Assembly: GCA_000499405.2 (NCBI GenBank)
Contig: HG738138.1
Location: 8,740,888 to 8,804,887, forward strand
Direction of reading: 5' to 3'
Length of the DNA stretch: 64,000 bases
Source: Onchocerca volvulus
Taxonomy: Eukaryota > Nematoda > Chromadorea > Rhabditida > Onchocercidae
Below the pieces are notes generated by a model, which had not been told where the DNA came from, searched no databases, and worked only from the letters and a program-made list of their open reading frames with translations. How positions within the stretch are numbered: the stretch's first letter is position 1; each line of letters begins with the position of its first letter. Made by a program: the position numbers and the translations under genes. Of this stretch, positions 13,676 to 25,755 are shown piece by piece.

Positions 13676-13806
13676 GTTGTGATGTTGAAATTGTGACGAC
13701 CAAGACCACCCACGAAGCTTCGATAGCACGGCGAAATGATGTCGTGCGTCCTCGTTGCTGCAGGCCACTTATAACGTCGTTATTCTCACGGATTACTGTA
13801 AAATAA
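13676..13806 (-). other. G+C-richer islet, possible terminal exon
   Basis: On the minus strand a good acceptor (TTTTACAG) precedes about 42 open codons ending in TAA (about 13671-13798), including LQQRGRTTSFRRAIEAS. The plus strand is also open here (13525-13806), so coding strand is undecided. No partner exon was found upstream on the minus strand and no family is recognised. Confidence 0.2.
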
Positions 13807-16150
13807 GCGGAGGTTCTATTAAAGGATACTAGAAAAATGATTGCGTGGGTTGCGTGGGAGTTGGCGTACAGTGAGACGGTCCGACAAGAATCATTCAGAT
13901 TTGCTAGTGTGATTCAAGTATCAAGAAATGGGTAACATCAAGATAATGTTCGTTTTCCCGAATATTTTTATGCTCCATATTTTCGGAATGTTTTCAATGA
14001 AACTATGCGTGATATGTGGAAGTGGACTACAATTTTATATTATTTCTTGTAGCAATCACAAAACTTCAAAATATTTGCGTCATAGATTCTCATATGATTC
14101 TCCTTTCTTACAGAAGGAAGAGTCATTGAGAATCTGAGAAAAATGAAAACCATAAGTGAAAGTTTCCGCACTGAACTGAATTTCTGCTTTTGGGTACAGG
14201 AAGCTCATTTCAAATTCCTTCATGTTTACTTGTTATGATCCAACTCGAGAAAATATCAAATAAATAATGAAGGAAGAAATACATATATATTATGGAAACT
14301 GAACAGAGATGAAATAAGCAAAAAGTGGCAGCGTTCGACTTACATTCTCTCAGTTTGATTCAAATGTGACCAGATTTAATAATTCGTTAACATTAAATGC
14401 AGTGAGGAGACATAGAAATATCTATATTGAGCCTATTGTCCTCCAGAGCTACAGAGACTACAGTAATTGCTATTTCAAACTTGGGCTCCTTAAAATATTT
14501 TCAAAAGCTGAATTCCGGAAATATAATTTCACTAGTACCTAAGAACTAGTCAAGACTGGCAATTGACAAAATGAATCTTCGAAAAATTCTTAACGATGTT
14601 CCCGGCGCGTAATGACTAAATATCACTGACAAAACATTCAAAATAATCCGGCATTTCAATGAGTGCAATATAAAGAATATATATCTTGCGATTAATTCCG
14701 CGATAAATGATTGCAATCAACTCTTAGTTCGTACTGTTGTGAAAGGCTTGAAATTTGGATTCAGCTGTGGAAAGAACAGATTTATATTAATTCCGTTATT
14801 CACAGTAATAGTAATCGAAGAATATATAATTGGCAGTATAGTAGAAAATCAGGCGTGTAGTGAAGTAAATTGGATGATGTCGATTGGGTTTTTAGAGAAC
14901 ATGCTGGGAGCTTGGACAGAAGTAACGTAGCTTAAGATCGTCCAGTCAGAGCGGAACCAATTCGAAAGAATGAATAATAGAAAAAGGGATTTTTTTTTTT
15001 TTTTTTGGAATTTAGGAGGGGCATTTTGAATGTTAAGAATTGGGCATGTTGGGATATAATACAATTGATCATAAAATAATTGTAAGAAAAGAAGTGTTCA
15101 CAAAGAAAAAAATGTTACGACAGTTTAACTGAATACAAAGATGATTACGGATATACAAGCACAATAATAATGATTTTATTAGCTGTAAACGGAAACGTTT
15201 AAATATGGTTGTAAATTAGCATGGGAAATAGCATACAATGAGAAATAATTTTACAGATAATGATTCATTAAAAAGTTTTACAAATTTTTAACCGTCTGAT
15301 TATATTATTTTTCATAATCATTAGTTTTAGTGGGAATTAATTTCGGTTTTCCCGACACTTTCCTCTTTTCGATGTATAAAAGTCCGGAAATCTTTCACAT
15401 TTCTTCCTTTTCTCTTGCAGTGTTACCAATACAATAGAACAGAAACAGAAAATGGGTCCAGTTAAGAGATTTATGTGTATTGTTGTCTAATTTCAATTCC
15501 CCTCCCTCATTCCATGATAATATCAGTAACTTCGAAAGGTCGGAGGCAACTTTCCCTTTGGATTGACTTGATTTTAGTTTCAGAGAATAATACGACAAAC
15601 ATTTTGCAGATTTGAATTACAAGAAATATTTGTTAGTAAACAGACCTTGAGTCAAACCATTTGGATGTTGAAGCTATTTACCATGCAGCGGTTAAGGGAT
15701 TCTAATCATCTTTGAACCTTCCACATAATATATTGTCTACTGAAGATCTGAAGCAGCAAATACCTATCGTCGATTCTAATATTCTAGCCATCACAATCTT
15801 CATTTATCATAGTAATCACTAGTATCAAGGAGATTTCTGCATCTTTCGCTCTATTTTTCCACCTCCTTTTCGCTATAGATGCAGGTGAAATAATAAGGTA
15901 CGAATATTCGAAATTCCAATAATGACCGGTTCACTTCCGGAACCCCGTCTCCGGGTAATTTCTTCTAGTTTGTCCGACCAACTACTATTAGTGCTCCAAC
16001 GTAGCAGCTGGTCGAACGATACGGCAACTTCCTGTGATGTGCAGAGATATACAGCTGTAAGCATCGCGTCTTGAAATCGTTCATCCCTATCAGTAAGAAG
16101 AGCAGCGTGTTCATTCCCGGGACTATAAGAAAGAAGAGGAAGGCGGAGGG

Positions 16151-19100
16151 ATGCTATTATTGTTCGTTCGAAAGAGTCGGCTGAGAACAACAACTTGGAA
16201 TTATAGGTACAGTAGGTATCATGGTTCCATAAATCCAGAATTGGGTGACAAGAAGCCAACATACATCATCGTTGGAGCTGGTTCAGCCGGATGTGTCCTG
16301 GTATAATTTTAATAGAGAAAAAATCCCCTGACGATTAATGAAGAATGGAGAAAAGGTGCAGTAAGCTTTCTTTCAGGCTAATCGCTTGACAGAAAATCCA
16401 GCTAATCGTGTATTGCTGGTGGAAGCTGGACCGCAAGATTCGAAATGGAATTGGAAATTCCACATGCCAGCAGCACTAATGTACAATCTGTGCAATGACA
16501 AGTATAACTGGTAAGTTCGATTCCTTTACTGCTACCACGAGGATTTAAGTTTACAGATGAATTCAGTTGCCATTGTATATAGTTAATGCTGCATCTCATT
16601 TAAGATGAAAGTGATAAGTATAGATAGTATTGATATCGGGAAACTTCAGGCAAGCCGATAAAGTGTCGATTTTCCTTGACAGTCCAGACTGTAAGAAAAA
16701 AAGTGCTTTATACAATAGTTCGAGAATATCATCTTAGAATGTGCGTTTTATCATTTTTACAAAAATAGATTTTGCAGGTTTTACTATACTCAACCACAAA
16801 AGCACATGAATGATCGAGCAGTTTACTGGCCTCGTGGACGTGTTTGGGGAGGTTCTTCCACCCTCAATGCGATGGTTTACATCCGTGGACATCCGCTTGA
16901 CTATGATCGTTGGGAGCAAGAAGGGGCCACAAATTGGTCTTACAAGTATTTCTCTTTTTAAAGTTTATTTCTCTTTTCAAATTAAATTCGAGTTCTTTTA
17001 CTATAATTCAGAAATTGTAGTTTACTCTGTTGAGAAGCTCACTATTTCAGGAATGTACTTCCTTATTTTAAAAAGGCTCAAGCTCATGAACTATCGAAAG
17101 GACCTTCAGATCCTTATCGTGGTTGGAATGGTCCACTTCATGTTACTCAGGGGAAATGCGAAAATCCATTGCACAAAGCTTTTCTTGAATGCGGAGATCA
17201 AGTAAATGGGATTTCAGTTATATGATGTTAATAGCAGTTTTTTCGTAATATATTAAATTCCTTGAAAATTTCGGCTTTAAGATATAATCATTACTTTTTA
17301 TAGCTTGGCGTTGGTGTGGTGGATGACATAAATGGATATAAACAGGAAGGAATAGCTCCATTGGATCTCACTATTTATAAAGGCGTACGTTGGAGTACAT
17401 CGAGGGCTTATTTGTGGCCTGTGTGTAAAAAAATTTTCGTATATTTTATGCGTTTATGTTTCTTTGCAAATGATTATTCTAGTGATCGGTTAGTTATATT
17501 CTTTTGTATTCTCTCTTTCAGGCACTTTCACGTCCAAATTTACATACCTCATCGAATATATTGTGTACACGTATATTATTTAGTAATAGCAAGGCAGTTG
17601 GTATCGAATTTATAAGAAAAGTAAATATTTTTATTATTTACTTGCAATTTTAATAGATTTCGAAGAAATTGAGTGTGAGGAAAAAAACTAATCGATAGTA
17701 GTGCTGATATCTTTTGATAATGAATGTTATCTTAGTTTTAGGCATTTCTTTATCCAAATTCATGTTTCAGGCGGTTTTGTTATCTCAGTTCTTTCGTAGA
17801 TACTAATAAGGCAGAGAGCAAAAAAACAATATTAAAGAGAATGGGATAAGTATAAATTTGTGAACTTGAGGTATTTAAATGATTTTTATGAACTGGAAGC
17901 TGCATCTAAAAGTTTTTTCTTTTTTCATAATGGTCCACTTACCGATAATATCAATTCGTGGAATCGTGAGAAAGTGTATTGTGAAGAAGGTGTGATTCTT
18001 GCCTCTGGTGCGATCAACACTCCACAGTTATTGCTTCTTAGTGGAATCGGACCAGCAGATAATATAAAAGTAAGCTTTTCGGTTCACAAAAAAGCGTCTG
18101 CAGAAATAAGCTTTTGTAAATGCTTTCCTTCCGGCAGTTTGAAATTGCTTGTATATAATGAGATTCCCAATAGGCTCATTCGATTCCAGTGGTTCAGCAT
18201 TTACCAGGCGTTGGCAACAACTTGCAGGATCATCTTGAGGTCTACGTACAACAGGTTTTTTTCGCTAAGATTTCCATCCTTTTTTCGCTGTCAGTTTTCG
18301 AAGATTTTCAGTATAAATGAAAAGTAAGTGATCTGAGAAATTTAATTTTAAGTAGATTAACGATGTTTAGAAATGTACGCAACCGATTACACTTTACAAC
18401 AAAAGTTCTTGGCGTTTCCCGCATAACATGATTAAAATTGGACTAAAATGGTATCTGTCTAAGACTGGTCTTGGAACGAGCAGTCATCTGGAGTCGGGTG
18501 GATTTGTCAGAAGTACACCGAAGGCTTGTTTTCCTATGTATATATTTTCCAGTTCTCCAACTTCTGTATTTTCAAATGGACTTAAGCAAAATGAGTTCTC
18601 CACTAGTTCTGATTTTAGGTTTCTCATCCAGATATTCAGTTCCATTTCCTTCCTTCTACAGTGCATGATGATGGGCGTATCACTGGTAAATGTCACGCGT
18701 ACCAGGTAATTTCCAGATCATTTTCGGATTTCTGAAAATTAGATGTTCTTTATTCCTGGGAAAGTTAATCCTGTGTAATATTATCCAGTATTTGATGAAT
18801 TCAGGTACATGTCGGTCCATTGCGCTCGAAGTCCAAAGGTACAATAACGCTTGCTAGTAATGATCCGAGGCGACATCCGCTCATAAATCCTAATTATTTG
18901 GATCATATAGATGACTATATCGAATTTAGACTTGCCGTACGAATCGCAAGGTTGTATTTAAGAAAATTTTTGATAAATCAGATTTTATTTGACGGGAAAA
19001 GCAATTCAGTTATTTTCCTAAATATTCTAGGGCATTGTTAAATCAGCGAAGCTTTGATAAATATCGCGGCGATGAGTTATTACCTGGAAAAGATTGTCAG

Positions 19101-19674
19101 AGCAATGAACAGGTATGACAAGCTCTGCCATTTCATTAACTGGTTTAACGAGTTCATACTGCATGAGACATTTGGACTTCAAAAGACCATCTCTACTAAG
19201 TGTACTGCTTAATGAAAGTACCAAAATACTTTGACAGATTGATGGATTTGTTCGGAAGATGTCTGCTTCTGCTTACCATCCATCCTGTTCATGTAAAATG
19301 GGAATTGAGTCCGACAAATTTGCTGTCGTCAATCCGGAAACAATGAGCGTCTATGGTACTGAGAATCTTTATGTAAGTTTGCTCCTTTCATTGCAATTAA
19401 TCGGATGCCCACTGGAGTTTATATACGCCAATATAAAACATTCTCATTAAAAAAAAAAAAAAAAAAAAAGCAACTCGAAAATGGTCACTTGAAGATAGCA
19501 GATGCATCAGTAATGCCGTCAATTGTAAGTGGAAATCTTAATGCTCCAGTGATTATGCTAGCCGAAAGGGCAGCAGATTTAATACAAAGGAATATACCAA
19601 TGGCCGTGGAAAACGTACCGATATGGTCTCCAAGTGAAGATTTGATGAAACGTACTTTCATAAACAGTGCATAG
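16151..19674 (+). CDS. CHDH: Choline dehydrogenase (GMC oxidoreductase), 593 aa, mitochondrial
   Basis: FAD enzyme that oxidises choline to betaine aldehyde at the inner mitochondrial membrane. Exons 16151-16300, 16377-16510, 16778-16945, 17051-17201, 17304-17420, 17522-17620, 17971-18069, 18174-18254, 18371-18523, 18619-18705, 18805-18950, 19031-19112, 19238-19372 and 19495-19674 are all in phase. The length matches human CHDH (about 594). Visible motifs: dinucleotide fold VGAGSAG at 41-47; GMC signature 1 [18 protein letters not shown] at 115-132; signature 2 GAINTPQLL from 286; [25 protein letters not shown] with catalytic His503; SGNLNAP with the paired Asn550. The basic, Arg-rich first 30 residues fit a mitochondrial leader. 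The start of exon 7 is taken at the first AG after a T tract (17971), which makes the loop before it a few residues shorter than in relatives. Exon 9 ends at a GC donor. Confidence 0.95.
18524..18618 (+). other. Non-canonical GC-AG intron in CHDH
   Basis: Conservation of the choline dehydrogenase segment [17 protein letters not shown] requires exon 9 to end at AAG (18523) and the next to start at GTT (18619). The intron then begins GCTTGT, not GT, and ends TTTTAG. No GT donor gives both the right frame and the conserved spacing. Confidence 0.7.
19449..19469. repeat. poly(A) run in last CHDH intron
   Basis: About 21 A residues lie 25 nt upstream of the last exon's acceptor (19494/19495), where a pyrimidine tract would be expected. 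The acceptor TTGAAG is therefore atypical, although the protein downstream (IADASVMPS) is clearly conserved. Confidence 0.8.
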
Positions 19675-20079
19675 TTCAGACTATCGGATTTTCAAGTAAT
19701 TCGAAGGTTTTCAATTCTGTTTGTTTATTTTTAATTGGTTTTGCCAAAACTATCTCGATGCCTAAACTTTTATTGATTCCTAAATTGGCCAAATCATATT
19801 GTTTCTTCGATTTCATCTTGTAAAAACTTATAGAAATTCAATTTTTTTAGGACTAAACTTTATATTCTGTTGTGAATGGAATGCTTAGCTGCATCTTAGA
19901 GCATTTTCTAATTGCTATGAATAATCGAACTTCCTCAAAGCAAATTTATATTAGTTTTGAGAGCAGCATTTTCTATACGGCGAACAATCCCACGTCAAAT
20001 CTTCAATAATAGATGAAGGGGCTCAAGTTTTCCGTGATTTCTTTGTTTTCATTCGTATTTTCCTTTTTTCTTTTTTTTT

Positions 20080-20123
<44 letters not shown>

Positions 20124-20683
20124 ATCGTATTATTGAAATGGGCATCTTTTCAAAGTTCGTGCAAGCATGTAAATGACTTTATTTTTTTATCTGGTCTCAG
20201 TATTTATATAAGTGCAATGTATTTTATAACTCGATGTTATAGATTCGACTTTTTTAGTCCAGAAAATATAGATTACGTGTTGAAACTAGATTAAGTAGCA
20301 GTGGAGCTGCATTTTTCTCAGACAGTATAGGATTGCGTGTAAAAAATACTTCATTTTCCTTCTGAGTTGTAAATGATCACAAAGTACATCTTCAAATATG
20401 GACTTTATCATAAAAGGCTTCGGTTAGAAGGCTTGATTTTTTAGTGATGTAAATAAAATACTTACACTGAATTTTGAAAAACTACGATGAATAATTTACA
20501 TGAATGACCCATAGTGCAAAATGTTCGATTGAAGCCTACAGACCCAAGCAGTTCCGAATATCGTTTCATTTTCCAATATATTATCGTTCAAAGAAATTAA
20601 ATCCCTTAGCATCCTTCTTCAGGATTTCCGACCTTACCATGAAATACATAATATAATGGAGCTAGATTTTCATTCAAGATCAT
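19675..20683. other. Convergent intergenic spacer
   Basis: Region between the 3' ends of CHDH (+) and the SERAC1-type gene (-). It holds a 40-nt T run at 20082-20121 and no exon-like sequence. Both 3' untranslated regions must lie here. Confidence 0.7.
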
Positions 20684-23600
20684 CTAGCTCATATTCTTCA
20701 AAATATGATGGATGGCGTCATTTATAAACAGTAAAATTATACCATAAATACGATCCTGTCGGTTAGAAGGTTTGCAAATATTGTGATGTATCTGAAACGA
20801 TGACTGAAATTTCTGTATTTTTTAAGGAGAAAATTTCCGTAACTTCAGAGAAATAGGTGCGAGCTTCTCAGCATTATTGAGGAAGATAAAGAAAAAGCAA
20901 ATTAAATTAAAGGATGTTAAAAGACGGAAAAAGATATACATCATTTATATGATAGAAGGCACCGCGTTCCAAATAAGCACTTTCTGGTGGTACTAATATG
21001 CCTTTCTGACGCATGATAAGAGGTGCTTTCTCTGTTTCTGCCACTGAACTTATCACAGGTATTGTATCAATAATTTTTAGGAAATCTTGATGAAGCTGAA
21101 ATAAGGCAAATGACAAGTCTATCAGAAAGCTCAAGGATCAATTTACCAGATCATTTCTCGATATAATGATGGCTGTGGCACTCTATAGAAACAGCTTCTT
21201 ACCTGTCTATTTATCGCACTCTGCTGATGCAAAAGTTTTACATCATCAGATGGCCGTACGCCCAACGGTGCATACATTGCGTAAGGACTGCCTCGATGCG
21301 GCGTTGCCATAAACAGTATCCCCATCGTGCTACGACATATTTCTGGATCATCCAATAAAATTCGCTTCACTAATAAACCGCCTAGAAATTAATATACCTA
21401 GAATTCACATAAAGACTAACAAATAACAAGTATGATAATTATCGTTAAAAACAGTTCAGAATATTCACCCATGCTATGACAAATGAACAGGATAGGTCGA
21501 TCACCAACACCAGCAGTTTTAAGTTCCATAGAAAATTTTTGAGCTCTTGTGCTCACTGTTTCAACAACTCCTATAAAATGTACAAGCGAAGACAAGTAAT
21601 CGATGGCAAGTATTCGAATTGGAATAGAAACATCTTGCGGAAGCCATTTCTGCAATAAAACAGTTACGAACTATGCTTCCAAAGATTGTTAAAATTTACG
21701 TAGTTAGAAATTTCCATTCACATTACCCTTGGCCAGCATCGGGCGCGTAATGTCTTTGAAGGGCTATCTCTTTCTCGCCAGGTCCAGAAAACGCTGCCAC
21801 GAATACCATGGATTAGCACTAGGTCGATTACCGGTTGTTGATCATCATCTGGACGAAAAAGTTCATAAATATTACTTTTCAACAGCTTTCTAGAGCTATC
21901 GAAAACACTCAAACCATTATTGCAGATCTGCAATACCACACCAATAAAAACTTGGCTAAAACCACAAAATCATAACCCGTGAAAATTTTAAGAGCCATAT
22001 TATTTAATGACATGTAAATCTCCATTAGTTACTGAATTTAAACAATGAAAAGTGAGCCTAAAATAATTTAAATGTACAGGAATACATATTTAGAACATCT
22101 TCGACATTCTCTTAATTGCCAAATGACAGAAAAACTTTACGATATGAAAATGATTTTCCTATCGCATCCATGTTAGCATTAATATAATTATGTTAAGCAG
22201 GACAAATATTATAAGCTATCAAGTTCGCCAGAAGAATAAATTCAAAATTTATTAAGCAAAATCAATTAATTAGATTAGCAAAATGAAGTTTCAAAATGAG
22301 ACAATTTAATTTACCTTCTCAGCCATTAGCACTTCTTCAAAAATATGTGACATAGTCATAGATGAGAGCATTGGAAGCCATTCTGAAAATTGAATTTTAT
22401 CTTTTAAAACCTAGAAGAAAGCGACTAGACTCAATAAAGTAACAGCGATAAAAACAACCTGAATTTGCAACTGCTGTTGCACAATATTCATTCTGCCCGA
22501 CAATGTTAGCCAGTATTTTCAATGCATTCAAATAAATGTTACGATTCGTCTCTCGATAATGATTGCAAAGTTCCATCAATAATGTAAGAATGTCTTGAAT
22601 GATAAGTTCTCTTCCAAATCCAGTCTAAATTGCAAAGTTTCAAAGTCGAATACTCAAAAAATAAGGCGTGGGAATGAATTGTAAACCAGTGTTTGCCATA
22701 TGACATAAATAATTAGCACTACTTCAAACTGCTGATTCAAATATTCTTTCAAAATTAATAATCACTTGCAAATAAAATGAGTGGCGAAATTTGCAACGAA
22801 TGAGTTTCGGAAGCAAATACTGGATGAAATCAAAAGCGAAAAATCATCACTAAAATAATGAGAAATACCTCAGTTTTAAGTACAAGTTGGGTAAGAAAGC
22901 GATTCAAGCGCAAATCCTGGGACCGACGCCTTTTCAGAAAGTATTTATAAGATGACGGATCATCTTCGTCATGCATATGCGGAATTAACCATTTCACAGT
23001 TTCTTTCCACTCATCATCGATTACAAGCTGAAATTCTTCACAGCTTTTTATTGGATTACAGAACAATCGTTCGTGGCATAACGTAGAGCAATAAGGACTC
23101 CTAACCCGTTTTATAGCATTTTCCAACATTCCAAGTGGCTTAATGGATTTTTCAGTTGATGTCGTAGCAATTCGCTTGCATAATAAGCTACCACTCAACG
23201 CAAGGCGAAATCGAGCTTGTGTATTCAGAATGCATAATTCAACGTCAGCTTCTGAAATGTGCGTGAATTTTCATTTATTTTTCAAGGTAGTCCATTACAA
23301 TAGTTGGAAAATGTAACCTGTTTTTTCGAGATACTCCATAGCTGCCTTAGTGTTCTTATTTTGATTGAGCATTGTCACAGCTTGAAAAGAATTCTGGATT
23401 TTTCCATCTCGACGATATTTCATTGCAGTGAACAAACTTCTGAGGAAAAAAATTTCTCTTGAAAGCAATATGTTTAATTCGCATGTTTATCCGGACATAA
23501 CTCATTTCCTTTTCTCTTTCTTTTTTTTTTTTTTAAAGCACGAAATAGAAGAGATAGAAAGTTCTATTAAAATGCTAAACATTTAAAAAAAAATTAAAAA

Positions 23601-23779
23601 GTATTTTTGAATTTCAAGAGGAGCTAGCCAAAATAAATATACATGGTAACTGCCCTGAAGCATCTCTTATTACTTGACTGAACCTGGTTCCCTTTCTAAA
23701 TTCCATTTTAATTTGAACACACAAAATGTGAAAGAATAACATACCCGAGCGAAAGTGGAGCGATAAATCGCATCAGCAT
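20684..23779 (-). CDS. SERAC1: SERAC1-type alpha/beta hydrolase, 532 aa
   Basis: In vertebrates SERAC1 acts at ER-mitochondria contacts in phosphatidylglycerol remodelling and cholesterol traffic. Exons in transcript order: 23745-23779, 23318-23439, 22869-23251, 22459-22624, 22315-22382, 21727-21927, 21469-21649, 21203-21381, 20940-21095 and 20684-20791, all in phase. Residues 1-258 are helical, armadillo-like, as in SERAC1. The hydrolase part starts at DLVLIHGIRGS (293-303). The nucleophile motif is CHSMGG with Ser384; the first Gly of GxSxG is replaced, as in the human protein (SHSMGG). Then come GILFMATPHRGS, and the His-bearing end ILVPPESA...HHNICKPSNR. It is about 120 residues shorter than the human form (about 650), mainly at the N-terminus, where relatives carry a membrane anchor. 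The start is the first ATG after an in-frame TAA and about 20 nt below a trans-splice-like acceptor. Confidence 0.93.
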
Positions 23780-23798
23780 TTTCAGTTGTTTTTGTTAG

Positions 23799-23806
23799 TC
23801 TAAATT
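23799..23806 (-). promoter_or_regulatory. Candidate spliced-leader acceptor of the SERAC1-type gene
   Basis: On the minus strand AAATTTAG|ACTAAC lies 20 nt upstream of the ATG at 23779, with no matching 5' donor needed. This is the usual position for nematode trans-splicing. Whether it is used cannot be seen from DNA. Confidence 0.4.
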
Positions 23807-24458
23807 TAGATCATGATCTAAAATATGAAATAAAAATGGAACAAAGAGAGTTACAAGAGTATTTCAGAAATGAATCACTTTACATTTCACTTAAAACCGT
23901 CGCAACTTCTTAAAATAATCCAAAACAATTCAGATTTTATCAGAAACAATGAGTTCCTCAATAGAAATTCAGCGGAGAGCCATTGAAACCGTTCATGTCC
24001 GAAGAGATAATTCACATTTCAAACTGTAAAATTATCATTCCCCGCCTCGTGCCACTCAGATCCACACAGAGATTCATTTGATCAGATTCAGATTCATACT
24101 GACCAGAAACGCCTAGTCGCGCAGCAAGCAATAAGCGAACGAACTGTCGGATCGCAATAGCATTCATTCACGTCATTCGAATATTGAAGGAATAAATGAC
24201 GAGAAAACCAGAGACATTGTGCAAACAATCATCTTACATAAACACGCTATTTTCTCTGCAACCAGTCTTTCATTCAGCCATTTGCATTAAAAAGCGGCCT
24301 TCTCTCCTCTGTTCTCTCAATCTTGCAGCTATTGTATCCTCACTTTGCAGTATTTTCAGCGAGACCACAAGCATTCTTTTTGAGTCTTCATCTTACTAAG
24401 TGCATGGAGGCGTTGAAGAGAGTTAGAGATTGAGAAGGGCGGTTGAGAGAGTGGAGAA

Positions 24459-24500
24459 ATGGATAGAAAACTTCTGAAGAGTGCTCAAAATAACGGATCA
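24459..24500 (+). other. Candidate first coding exon (14 codons)
   Basis: ATG at 24459 opens MDRKLLKSAQNNGS and meets a strong donor TCA|GTAAGT. It is the only good ATG-plus-donor upstream of the Ly6 gene, but it ends in phase 0 while the signal-peptide exon at 29430 needs phase 1. Another small exon would have to lie between, or it belongs to something else. Confidence 0.25.
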
Positions 24501-25471
24501 GTAAGTGGCATTACAAAATGATACGCTCTTTTGCTTATTTCCCAAATTTAAAATTATTCGAAATGAGCTAATTTTTTGCCTGATTGTATTTCACAAATAT
24601 ATCAATCAACAAGTTCTTATCAGTTGGTGAGTTTTTCATCTATCCCAGATTACTGTTATCACCAAACTTTACAGTCTTCAGTCGCTGATTGGAAATTATT
24701 GCATCAATGATGATTCTAGTGACATGATAAAAGCTGAGTAGAGATTATAAATTAATTCAATCATAGATGAAAGTGATTGAAATTCAATGTTTCTACATTG
24801 CTACCAATTTATTTCATGCTGAGTGATGCTCAGAAGCCGTATATGCTAAATTTTAATTATTCATGATATTAGATTCCAGCTATCAGTGCTGGTATGAATA
24901 GCTTAAATTATGGTAAAATTTTTCACGTAAAAATTTTAGTTAAATCTAATTAACCTGGCTTTAAACTTTTTGAGAAGTGCTCGAAAAGAAATTAGACATG
25001 AAATTTAAGTTGTCAGTTCGAAAGTGACATTCTCAATTTGATGTATCATGCCTATCCATTTTGAGAACTTAGCGAAAAGTTGAGGAAATAACCGGAAAGC
25101 AATCGAAAATTGATTCACATTTAGCACCAGATCACCAATGCGTTATTACCTGAACAACGATCCCTTGTTATTGGAAAGGTAATCCAACTTATTGAACTTA
25201 TCGCTCATATGTGTTCCATTTCGAAACTTCAAATTCTCTGCAAGTTTAAAAATTTTTCGATACACAATCATCATCGTTTGAGCCAGCCACACCCCTACGG
25301 ATGGATCATTCCCATTAGGGAGAAGTATTCTGCTCCGCCTTTAGTAGTTGCATTTGACCACTTCATCGAGAAGCTTCTTCCTTTAGGCAATTCTCCCATC
25401 ATCCACTTATCTATCTATTCATTCATTTATTCCCTTCCCTTTCTCTTCCCTTTTGTCCGTTTGAATGTAAC

Positions 25472-25488
25472 CGCGGCGGCGGCGGCGG
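25472..25488. repeat. (GCG)n microsatellite
   Basis: CGCGGCGGCGGCGGCGG, strikingly G+C-rich in this AT-rich genome. It would encode a short Ala run in the plus frame 25209-25520, but that frame has no other coding support. Confidence 0.8.
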
Positions 25489-25629
25489 AATACATCAGTG
25501 ATATTTTTATCAGTAGCTAACCGTTGGGGTGACATCACCTTGATCATTGTAGCTGAGCCTGTCGATACATTTCTTTGATCATTTCCCCGCATCTGTTTTC
25601 ACGATACTTTTTTGTTTTCCCGTTAAAAC

Positions 25630-25755
25630 ATGCTTCGGATGATTGCTGTCTTATTGATAACAACTTTCTCAGAGGATAATCAGCACAAGACGTTCATGGC
25701 ATTCGATGAGGCTTATTATCACCGGACGTCACTCTCATACACCGACAACGCATAA
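25630..25755 (+). CDS. Candidate 41-aa secreted peptide
   Basis: A single uninterrupted reading frame with a hydrophobic start, MLRMIAVLLITTFS, followed by a hydrophilic 27-residue tail (EDNQHKTFMAFDEAYY...), closed by TAA. Base composition is less AT-rich than the flanks. The minus strand is partly open too. No family is recognised, and chance is possible at this size. Confidence 0.25.
   Translation: MLRMIAVLLITTFSEDNQHKTFMAFDEAYYHRTSLSYTDNA

Larger units (their letters stand above)
11392..16150. other. Intergenic 4.8 kb, no confident gene
   Basis: Mostly AT-rich. It contains a perfect small hairpin at 12701-12729, a CA-rich patch near 13570-13630 and a G+C-richer islet at 13690-13806 (listed separately). 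No exon chain could be supported. The end of the stretch would hold the promoter of choline dehydrogenase; an in-frame TAA about 55 nt upstream of the chosen ATG at 16151 argues that this ATG is the true start. Confidence 0.55.

Noticed and set aside
15873..16262. 129-codon minus-strand frame
   Set aside because: Antisense to the first exon and leader of choline dehydrogenase; no domain or splice support.
19405..19674. Plus-strand frame running through a poly-Lys stretch into the last CHDH exon
   Set aside because: The Lys run is the intronic poly(A) tract; the conserved protein begins at 19495.
20013..20294. Frame with a long poly-Phe run
   Set aside because: Caused by a 40-nt T homopolymer between two convergent genes.
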